A stretch of 64,000 nt of DNA from NCBI GenBank assembly GCA_032622095.1, contig CP136066.1, forward strand, positions 107,219,319 through 107,283,318, read 5' to 3'. Made by a program: the position numbers and the translations under genes. The notes beneath the pieces are model-generated. The model had not been told where the DNA came from. It made no database searches and saw nothing but the letters and a program-made list of their open reading frames with translations. Every line of letters starts with the position of its first letter. Positions within the stretch are counted from its first letter, which is position 1. This DNA is from Siphonodentalium dalli. Lineage: Eukaryota > Mollusca > Scaphopoda > Gadilida > Siphonodentaliidae. Shown piece after piece: positions 37,101 to 49,100 of this stretch.

Positions 37101-40100
37101 GAAAGACTTTTTTCTGCCGGACATTCGTTCCTTCGCATTGGTTACTTTAGAACTTCTTTCAAGAAGTTGTGAGAAGAGACTGAATGATCGATATGCGAGT
37201 GTTGAATCTGAACAAATACCGCTACTAATGACGTTCGTTGTTTCTGAAGGGGACAATCCGAAGAATCCGAAGCATTCGAAGACCAACTGGGACGAAGTAC
37301 AGACTCCCCGAGATCACGAAAGACCACCCGCACGGTGTGGTCACTATACACAAGATGCGATCAACTACCACTCAGATGTGTGTTCAGAGACTAGCCGATC
37401 TGCCGGGCGATCGGTGCACACTTCTCCCAGCAGAGGGAGCACTAAAAGTCCACTCGTTCCTTCTGTGGGCAAAAGTTGGGATGGCCACTCCACCATCAGC
37501 AAAACTCCACCCATTCAGAGCGATATACCGCCGACTTTGCCGGCTTATACGAAGCTGGCGTCATATTTCATGTCTAGAATGAAAGAGAATGCTGATGACG
37601 AATCTGATGAGTACGAAATAACAGAAGAAAATATTGACACACTGTCAAGGATTTCTATGAAAAATAGACTTGCCATTTCTAAATCAAAAGCAACGGATGG
37701 CACAAATCGCTTCGAAATTCTTCCAGATGAGATATATCCCGACTCACCCCCTAACGATAGAGATGAGACCGTTTTGGACGATTCTTGGGATTCAGATAGT
37801 ACAGACTCCTATCTACAGAATATCGCAGATGACCAAGAAACAATTCCGTCTGCCAAAGAAAACAAAGGCGTGTCAAGGACGTTTACTGGATCTTCTGTGG
37901 GGTCATTTGGGAATGTAGATATATCAGATTTTCTGCCGGGTATCACCGACTTGAAGGAAGAAATAACAACAGAAACCCGAATTGACAAATACGATGCTGA
38001 ACTAGGGGTCAGCCATGCTGTTATTCCTAAAAGCAATGTTAACCCGATGTCACAAGGTACGTTCCCTCTTATCTTTCAGTCATGAACGTATACACCATTG
38101 GTTTGGGCGCCACATTTTAGTTGGAACATTTAAAGGTCTAAATCACAAAAATCAAATGCATGGGATTTCATTTAGTCTTTAGTCCTATATCTTTGAAGAT
38201 TGAACTGCAGATAGCATAATTGGCTAGTTAGCGTCGGACCATGCAGAAGCTATTCTTGATATCCTCGGCATATATCATTTAATGTGAAACATTTGCATGG
38301 GATGTAGATGGTGTGATTTTGTGCTCGATCCCGGACAAAAATTGAAATGCGGTTCATTAGCTTTTCATATATCGATAAACCTATAAGGCATTCAAACTAC
38401 CTATGCACCCAATGGTACAAGTGGTCCTGCTGATATTTGATGACATCCTCGCATACGCACGTTTATGACACACACAGAACTACTCGTATATAGCTGACAA
38501 TTCACGCGACTACATTCTACGTATTCTGTTAAAGATCATGCAGGGGACCCCAATGTTTTGTTTCCAGATAGATATATGTAATTCCATTCTGCTTCAGATT
38601 CATCCAGTCATATTAACAACCAGACTTCACATGGTCCCGAAGAGGATCATTGGTTGGAAATAGATGATGAGAGGCCACAGAGACACCGGGATCTTCACAA
38701 TAATTCACAAAAAGAACACGCCCAGACTACAGACCATTGCCAGCCCGACACGAAAAACGAACACACACAACACGTGCCTGTTTCAGTCCCCGCGAAGACT
38801 GCACCACGACAAGAACTCCGCTTCGTGCTGAATACTGCGCCACAACCGCAGCTCCAAACTGCTATGGGGAAACAAGTGATGCGACAGGAAAGCCGTGGAC
38901 CAACAGATAAAGTGAGCAAAGCCAGGAAAGCATTAACCCGAGCGATAAGCGCAAAATCTTTGCCGAGGTCTAAAACGCCGGTCATTTCTCTCGGTGGGAC
39001 GAAGATGCCCGTGTTCGTAGATGAGCGACAACAACATTTGATGCCGATCTCCGGAACAGCAAAAGATCCGCTGTCCATAGAGCTCAGGCCTGATATTCCG
39101 AAGACGGTGGTCGCTCAGAAGCGAACGAAAATTAACAAGAGATCGACCAAGGATATCCCATCACCACTGCATCTTCAAATGACAAATTCATCGGCAACAC
39201 AGGATATTCAGATTACCAGATATGAAGGAAATCAGGATCAGCATACATTTGCTCATAAGGAGAAACAGTCCGAAATTGAATATAAGCATCCGAATAAGGA
39301 GAGCGTCAAACCTTCTTCAACTTATGGCAATGCAACTCAATCTACGATGAAAATAGAGGTATCACAAGGTCGGGAATCGCAAGACATTACACGTGGGTCT
39401 AATTCGAATAAAGAACTAAAAGTCGTGGAAAGGGATTGTGCAGAAATCATAGATAGTATTGGGAACAGAACCATCGACGAAGAGATTGAAGAATACATTT
39501 TTCTTGATGATGACGAGAATGAGAAAAAAGATCCCGAAGACACTAGTGGCGTTCCGGGAACAGTTTTAATCGACAATCGAAATGTACCCGTCAAGCGTAT
39601 AGTCGTAACGCCCAAACCCTTCCCGAATATGAAATTCGCTGTCGACAAACCAGGTTCTTCTGTCGAAAGTTTCAAGCCAAAAAGTTCGAAATCAAATCAC
39701 GCACCGGGAAAGCCCGTGGTTGCCCGCACTGGTGTCGGTGAGGGCGATCTTGAATCTGCTCAGCAAAAATCTAAACTTAAACAAAGGATTATTTCGAGAG
39801 GTCGGACGAAAATTAAACGAACACTGACTCCAATTGGGGATGAAAATTCGGCAACCCTTGACCATAGTCCCGTGGTAGAGTCTTCTCCCAGCGGCGGTGT
39901 CCAAAAGCTTATTAAGCGGTTTTCTAATCATTCGGAGAGCGGGTTGGTCACGAGGTCCACCGAGCAACCAATGGGATCGCCAGAGAGGATGGATCATATG
40001 GACACGTCAGATCGGGAAACAATGGAGATAATGTCAAATCTGAGAACCGGTCCGCGACGGCCACTTGATAGCGGCATTGAGAGTGGATCAGCCACCAGTG

Positions 40101-43100
40101 ATGTTTCCCGAATGAACACTCCTCTTGTGGCAGACCGTGTCACGCCTATTGTTGTCAAAAGCCTGTACGTCGATTTGCCTCCAGGGGAGGACACTAATGA
40201 CGCAGTTCTCGTTGAGGGGAAATCCGAAAAGTGTGTAACTAGTAATTTTTCTAAAATCAATCGTGTTGAGATATCACATCCAAAAGGAGCTTTAGTCAGC
40301 GAGAGCCTTTATGTTGATTTACGGACAAACGAAAAAGAAAATGTTTCTCTTAATATAAATACAAAAGGCTCGTCTTCGACAAAAACGTCAACCGGGTCGA
40401 CGAAGGAGAAACAAGATTTGAAAGGGAAAACTACCCGCGTTAATAATCAAAACATAGAACGGTCTGTTCGAAACACAAATGACCGCAATTCTGCAGCACG
40501 AAATAGGAACTCTCTACCTCAAAACCCAACAAATGTTCGCAGAAGTCCCGCATCGAGCCCGACTAGACGATACCAGGAGCTTACCAAGAAAGGCGTACCC
40601 CTTAAAGTGTCTGTTGTTGATTCTGATCCAACGAGAGAACACAAAAAGTCGACGGGTGGGTCCTCGCGACAGCGGATTCTTGTTAATGCAAAACAAAGTG
40701 CTTCTTATGAGGATGATAGTGCTAACGTGGAAATTGTTTACAAGGAATTAGAACAGGAGGGTTTCTTTGGAAACAACCCGAATACATTCAACCCCGACGA
40801 GCCGAACAGTGAAGTTCCGGATAGTCTGAGTCGAGATGGTCATGCTATTTCGAGAGACAATGCACTTAATTCTAGTGGATATGTTTCATCTGTTGTTTCG
40901 TCGGGTCAGTCCCGGGCCGGCGACGTAAGCAGAAAGCCCTTGTCAGATATTATAAGGGAGGTCCCAGAAACGAACGATGATTCTTATTCTTTGTTCAACG
41001 ATTCTAGTGAAAACTGTTTTCCCAACCAACCAGACTCGGAGTATTCGAGCAGCGATGCATCGCCAACGAATCAGTCACGTGGTCACCAGGGTGAACATCG
41101 ACAAGTGTTGGTAGAAGATCAGGAACTTGTTATCAGCAGGGTTATTATGAGAAACGGAAACGATTCAGAAGTAGACTCAGGAGTGGGACCAGATGAAGAT
41201 CAACTGAGGGCGAATTGCAGCAGTCCAATGCGATATAGTATCAAACGGACTAGTGATTTACTAGCTAATGTGAAGCTTTCTCCAGGAATGGGGGAAATGC
41301 ACCTTAGATACTGTCAGGATCTATCAAATCAAACGCATTTATTGTCTTTCAATGACCTTCTTCCAGTAAGCATCGATAGCTTCAACATTATGGCTTCAAA
41401 ATTGACGCAGGCAGGCAAACTCACTCATATTGGGCAGCAGGTGAGTCCTTATTACGCCACACCGTGGTGTTGCTTGGTACGCAGATTTTCATATTCTGTG
41501 GTCGATCGATAATCCACTGGGCGACTGTATTATTATGGTTATTTCGTACTGAGTATAAATCGTACCGATAGAGTCACGATAGTACAACAAAGATTAGCAC
41601 ATGTGTTTACGTCACCGGTGTACTTGTGGGGGCATGTTTCTATTATGAAGGTTCGCTATCCCGAAAGTCCGCTATTCCGAAGGTTCCCTATTCCGAAGGT
41701 TTTTGTTATTTTTAGGTTAATTCTATATTCTAAAGTATTGAGACTAATTTGAGAGGGTTCATTATCACAAAGATTCTTTTTACGGAGTGTGCGCTCACAT
41801 CCGAACTGATCCTGCGCGCATACCGATACAGATACAGGAGGAAATAACTTAACTTAGAACATTAAATGTGGTTTTGTTTTCGCGGGTTTTCTTGAGATTT
41901 AATGTCAGTACGTGGGTCCATACTTTTGAATTCTTGGCATATAATATGAATGTTGTGGTATATTGTGGACCCTCCCGCATTGGGACATGACACAGGTACA
42001 GTTGACTTAAGTGATGTTCTGTGTGGGCTCCAATTTGAAGTTCAATATTTTAAGGGCCAAATTTAGGATTTTATGGGCCCATACCTTTGAACTCTGGGCA
42101 TATAATATGAATATTGGGGGCATGTCTCTATTCCGAAGGTTAACTATCCAGAATGTCCACTATTCCGAAATTTCTCTGAATGTTCGCTATTCCGAAGGTT
42201 CACCAATCAGAAGGTTCGTTATTCCGAAGGTTCTGTATTCCGAAGGTTTTTGTTATTTTAAGGTTAATTCTATATTCTAAAGTATTGGGAGGGTTCATTA
42301 TCACGAAGATTCTTTTTATGAAGGAAATAACTTAAAACATTAAATGTGATTTTGTTTTGTCATTACGTATGACTTTATTTCTCATTAAATATTCACGCCA
42401 AGCAACCCACCCAATTGCTATGTTTCCATGCGATTTAATGTCATTACGTATGACCTAATATCTCAATAATCTGAGGCAAGAGTACGCCTGCTAAAGGCGA
42501 ATTATAACAGTGGGGCTATAACGCTCAATGAATACTGGGAACTATAACAAACTGCGCAGCAGAATATCGCTGATTAAACGAGTATGAGATGAGCCTAACT
42601 GCAATTGTGACTTTGTTTAAAGGCCCACTTAATTTTCGAGTCATTCATTTTTGTTATAGTATATACGGTTTTAATAACAATTTATGCCATAAAATTTGAA
42701 TAAATTACTATAATTCATCACCATTTGAAACGCAGAATCCTTCTATCTCCTAGTTTGAAACACCTTTAAAATACCGCGACAAGTCGTGCGTCGTATATCT
42801 AGCAATTAGCAACTAACATGTCCTCTTCGACTTTCCATAGATTTCAACGTAATTTGATACTTATGGGTATTTGTGTCCGGGAAGTGTTTTGGACGGGTCA
42901 AATCGTGAGCCCGACCTGACCTTGACCTTTAAAACTGTCAATGCAAGGTCAATTTGGGTAAAACGGACAAATTTCTGCGAAATTTGATACCTAGGGATGC
43001 TTTTGTCCGGGGAGTGGTTTGAACGGGTCAAATCGTGACATCGGCGTTACCTTGACCTTCAATGTGGTCAATCAAAGGTCAAATCGGGTAAAACGGATGG

Positions 43101-46100
43101 ATTTCGACGAAATTTAAACCTATGGGTACTTTTGTCGGGGGAGTGTTTTGGACGGGTCAAATCATGACTCCGACCTTACCTTGACCTTCAAAATTGTTAA
43201 TTAAAGGTCAAGTGGGGTAAAACGGACGGATTTCGACGAAATTTGATACCTAGTGGTACTTTTCTCCGGGTGGGGGTGTTTTGGACGGGTCAAATCATGA
43301 CCCTGACCTGACCTTGACTTTCGAAATAGTCAATTGAAGGTCAAATCGCGCCTTTCGCCGGAAATCAGATGAGAAACATCCCGGACGAAGTCGGGCCCAT
43401 CAGCTTGTGTAATAAAGAAGACAGTTTGAAGAAAGTAATGTATAACACGAGAAACGTGAAAACTTGAAATATAGAAGTATGCAAATTTCCCACATAAAAT
43501 TTGAAAGCTAGTTTATAGAATGATTGTATTATAATTTATATTTATGGCTAATAATATGATCTTGGTGGCGTTACCATTTCTGACTATGGTTTTCTTGTTG
43601 GTTATATGCTACTTGTAAAGTTTGTTTATTGTGTCTTCTGTTGATAAAAATAACTTTCATTCCTGTTGTTTATGTGGAACGTTTAAAAAAAATTAAAAAA
43701 ATTTGACCATGGGTTTACATTTTTTCTGTGGTGTGCCAATTTCATTTGGTAAGTGTTTTTTTTCCGCCAGTAAATTTGACCATGTCATAACATTTTTATC
43801 TGCCGTGTGCCCATTTCATTTGGAACGTGTGGTGTTTTTTAAAGTAAATTTGACCACGAGTTTACATCGTTATCTGAGGTATGCCCATTTCATTTAGAAC
43901 GTGTGTTATTGCCTTCACGTCTTTAGCTGTGCTGTGCCCGTGTCAGTATTGGGAACGACGAAACAAAGTCTTACACAGAGAAACATGCAGGGTAACATCA
44001 AACCTAAATTAATGCCAAACAAGGACAAATCCAGTTGCATGGATGTGGATATCATGAATGATAACTCTATACTGTACACAATAACGTGTACACAAAAAAG
44101 GCATTGTCTCCCGATGACTTTGACATGGTATGATACCACATGCCGATAAGATGTTGTCGATAATATTTGCATTTTACAAAACAGACAAGAGACAATAAGG
44201 TACACACACTAGCCGTCCTCAACTTAAATCGGCTTTGTTAGGCATGTGTTATATAGTCGGTGAATATAAATACAGGCAATGCAACTGCACACACCACTTC
44301 ATTTTAAACAAATATACATGGGAATAATGACAATGTAGACACTTTGAAACGTTGGGCCTGACATTTCCAACTAAGATGTTATTTCGCGCTCCGCGTGTAT
44401 AATATTTAGCTGATTCTTGCTATACATGGGCCATGGGCGTTTTATTTATAGAAATGGGATTTTTTGGGACGGATTAAAAGTCGAACTGCGACCCGGAGGC
44501 CGAGTCCGGTAAAAGGTGTATAGTTGGAAATTTTGGTGAGATGCATGAGAAACCTTCAGTGACAAGCCGTATATATATAGTCGTAATAATTTGAAGGATT
44601 AGTTGTTTTAACGGAATTATGAGTTGGTCATTCGTGAAAACAATATATTTTATATTCTATAATTACAATCATGGGTATATAATGTATGAACTCGAGCGCG
44701 TTACCATTTATGACATTAGTTTTCTTGTGTGTTCTGTTATAAAAGTTGGATGGGTGGTGATCGAGACACAAATTAACACATATCCCCTGTCGTGTGTCTC
44801 TGCACATGATTAGTATATGCCCCTCCCTGATGCTCCCTCGTAGTTTTGATCGTACACGTGAAGTACAGCTGCATGGTGTCACCAAGCAACGGAACGATTC
44901 AAGAGAGTTGACATTTTTTTCATAACTATGAGCTGGTTCGCATATATTGGATATATAGGCTCAGCAATACAATACGTTATTTAAATGAAAGTGTCAATGA
45001 CACTGTAGCTCAACTTGGAAAGGGAATAATTTAATGTATTACAGTCAATGGAGCGATTAGGAATGTGGAAAGTTGAATGTCTAATACTAGTTTATCGACA
45101 TGAAGAGAAAAGTAAAATCCAAGATGGCTGCTGGCGGCCATGTTTTCGGCCGAATGACCCCAAAATGACTCGTTCCCATCTACATGTCAATATTAACATC
45201 CATGACAAATTTTATGATGATCAGACTAAAGGTACGACCTGTAGCCCGTGCTAAAGGATTTAGTCATACAAAGAGTGAAATCCAAGATGCCTGCTGGCGG
45301 CCATGTTTTTTGACCGAATGACCCCAAAATGACTCGTTCCCATCTACATGTCATTATTAACATTCATTACAAATTTTATGATGATCAGACTAAAGGTACG
45401 ACCTGTAGCCCGTGCTAAAGGATTTAGTCATACAAAGAGTAAAATCCAAGATGGCTGCTGGCGGCCATGTTTTTGGGCCAAATGACCCCAAAATTACTCG
45501 TTCTCATATACATGTCAATATTAACATCCATGACAAACTTTACGATGATCAGACGAACAGTACGACCTGTGGCCCGTGCTAATGGATTGAATTTTGAAAT
45601 CCAAGATGGCTGCTGGCGGCCATTTTTTTTTGTCCGAATGACCCCAAAATGACTCGTTCCCATCTACATTCCAATTTCAACAGCCATGACAAATTTTATG
45701 ATGATCGGACTAAAGGTACGACCTGTAGCCCGTGCTAAAGGATTTAGTCATACAAAGAGTAAAATCAAAGATGCCTGCTGGCGGCCATGTTTTTTGACCG
45801 AATGACCCCAAAATGACTCGTTCCCATCTAAATGTCATTGTTAACATCCATGACAAATTTTATGATGATCAGACTAAAGGTACGACCTGTAGCCTGTGCT
45901 AAAGAATTTAGTCATACAAAGAGTAAAATCAAAGATGCCTGCTGGCGGCCATGTTTTTGACCGAATGACCCCAAAATGACTCGTTCCCATCTACAAGTCA
46001 ATATTAACTTCCACGACAAATTTTATGATGATCAGACTAAAGGTACGACCTGTAGCCTGTGCTAAAGAATTTAGTCATACAAAGAGTAAAATCCAAGATG

Positions 46101-49100
46101 GCTGCAGGCCGCCATGTTTTTTGGCCGAATGACCCCAAAATTACTCGTTCCCATCTACATGTCAATATTAACATCCATGACAAATTTCATGATGATCAGC
46201 CGAACAGTACGACCTGTGGCCCGTGCTAATGGATTGAATTTTGAAATCCAAGATGGCCGCTGGCGGCCATTGTTTTTTGTCCGAATGACCCCAAAATGAC
46301 TCGTTCCCATCTACATTCCAATTTCAACAGCCATGACAAATTTTATGATGATCGGACTAAAGGTACGACCTGTAGCCCGTGCTAAAGGATTTAGTCATAC
46401 AAAGAGTAAAATCAAAGATGCCTGCTGGCGGCCATGTTTTTTTGACCGAACGACCCCAAAATTACTCGTTCCCATCTACATGTCAATATTAACATCCATG
46501 ACAAATTTGATGATGATCAGACTAAAGGTACGACCTGTAGCCCGTGCTAAAGAATTTCGTCATACAAAGAGTAAAATTCAAGATGGATGCTGGCCGCCAT
46601 GTTTTTTGGCCGAATGACCCGAAAATTACTCGTTCTCATATACATTCCAATTTCAACAGCCATGACAAATTTTATGATGATCGGACTAAAGGTACGACCT
46701 GTAGCCCGTGCTAAAGGATTTAGTCATACAAAGAGTAAAATCAAAGATGCCTGCTGGCGGCCATGTTTTTTTGACCGAACGACCCCAAAATTACTCGTTC
46801 CCATCTACATGTCAATATTAACATCCATGACAAATTTGATGATGATCAGACTAAAGGTACGACCTGTAGCCCGTGCTAAAGAATTTCGTCATACAAAGAG
46901 TAAAATCCAAGATGGCTGCTGGCCGCCATGTTTTTTGGCCGAATGACCCGAAAATTACCCGTTCTCATATACATGTCAATATTAACATCCATGACAAATT
47001 TCATGATGATCAGACAAACAGTACGACCTGTGGCCCGTGCTAATGGATTGAATTTTGAAATCCAAGATGGCCGCTGGCGGCCATGTTTTTTGTCCGAATG
47101 ACCCCAATATGACTCGTTCCCATCTACATGTTATTATCAACATTTCTGACAAATTTTATGATGATCGGACTAAAGGTACGACCTGTAGCCCGTGCTAAAG
47201 AATTTAGTCATACAAAGAGTAAAATCCAATATGGCTGCTGGCCGCCATGTTTTTGGGCCAAATGACCCCAAAATTACTCGTTCCCATCTACATGTCAATA
47301 TTAACACCCATGACAAATCTCATGATGATCAAACGAACAGTACGACCTGTGGCCCGTGCTAATGGATTGAATTTTGAAATCCAAGATGGCTGCTGGCGGC
47401 CCTTGTTTTTTGTCCGAATGACCCCAAAATGACTCGTTTCCATCTACATTCCAATTTCAACAGCCATGACAAATTTCATGATGATCGGACTAAAGGTACG
47501 ACCTGTAGCCCGTGCTAAAGGATTTAGTCATACAAAGAGTAAAATCAAAGATGCCTGCTGGCGGCCATGTTTTTTTGACCGAACGACCCCAAAATTACTC
47601 GTTCCCATCTACATGTCAATATTAACATCCATGATAAATTTGATGATGATCAGACTAAAGGTACGACCTGTAGCCCGTGCTAAAGAATTTCGTCATACAA
47701 AGAGTAAAATTCAAGATGGATGCTGGCCGCCATGTTTTTTGGCCGAATGACCCGAAAATTACTCGTTCTCATATACATTCCAATTTCAACAGCCATGACA
47801 AATTTTATGATGATCGGACTAAAGGTACGACCTGTAGCCCGTGCTAAAGGATTTAGTCATACAAAGAGTAAAATCAAAGATGCCTGCTGGCGGCCATGTT
47901 TTTTTGACCGAACGACCCCAAAATTACTCGTTCCCATCTACATGTCAATATTAACATCCATGACAAATTTGATGATGATCAGACTAAAGGTACGACCTGT
48001 AGCCCGTGCTAAAGAATTTCGTCATACAAAGAGTAAAATCCAAGATGGCTGCTGGCCGCCATGTTTTTTGGCCGAATGACCCGAAAATTACCCGTTCTCA
48101 TATACATGTCAATATTAACATCCATGACAAATTTCATGATGATCAGACAAACAGTACGACCTGTGGCCCGTGCTAATGGATTGAATTTTGAAATCCAAGA
48201 TGGCCGCTGGCGGCCATGTTTTTTGTCCGAATGACCCCAATATGACTCGTTCCCATCTACATGTTATTATCAACATTTCTGACAAATTTTATGATGATCG
48301 GACTAAAGGTACGACCTGTAGCCCGTGCTAAAGAATTTAGTCATACAAAGAGTAAAATCCAATATGGCTGCTGGCCGCCATGTTTTTGGGCCAAATGACC
48401 CCAAAATTACTCGTTCCCATCTACATGTCAATATTAACACCCATGACAAATCTCATGATGATCAAACGAACAGTACGACCTGTGGCCCGTGCTAATGGAT
48501 TGAATTTTGAAATCCAAGATGGCTGCTGGCGGCCCTTGTTTTTTGTCCGAATGACCCCAAAATGACTCGTTTCCATCTACATTCCAATTTCAACAGCCAT
48601 GACAAATTTCATGATGATCGGACTAAAGGTACGACCTGTAGCCCGTGCTAAAGGATTTAGTCATACAAAGAGTAAAATCAAAGATGCCTGCTGGCGGCCA
48701 TGTTTTTTGACCGAACGACCCCAAAATGACTCGTTCCCATCTACATGTTATTATCAACATTTATGACAAATTTTATGATGATCAGACTAAAGGTACGACC
48801 TGTAGCCCGTGCTAAAGGATTTAGTCATACAAAGAGTAAAATCCAAGATGGCTGCTGGCGGCCATGTTTTTGGGCCAAATGACCCCAAAATTACTCGTTC
48901 CCATCTACATGTCAATATTAACATCCATGACAAATTTGATGATGATCAGACGAAAGGTACGACATGTAGCCCGTGCTAAAGAATTTAATCATACAAAGAG
49001 TAAAATCCAAGATGCCTGCTGACCGCAATGTTTTTTGGCCGAATGACCCGAAAATTACTCGTTACCATCTACATGTCAATATTAACATCCATGACAAATT

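Noticed and set aside
36870..37286. Minus-strand 138-residue frame
   Set aside because: It is the complement of receptor exon 4, which has splice sites, phase agreement and kinase motifs on the plus strand.
38695..40260. Several minus-strand frames of 88-127 residues
   Set aside because: Shadows of the 2.84-kb exon 5; no independent motif.
40160..40325. The two YVDL motifs as an ITAM
   Set aside because: ITAM spacing is 6-12 residues; here it is 48. They are better described as two separate tyrosine motifs.
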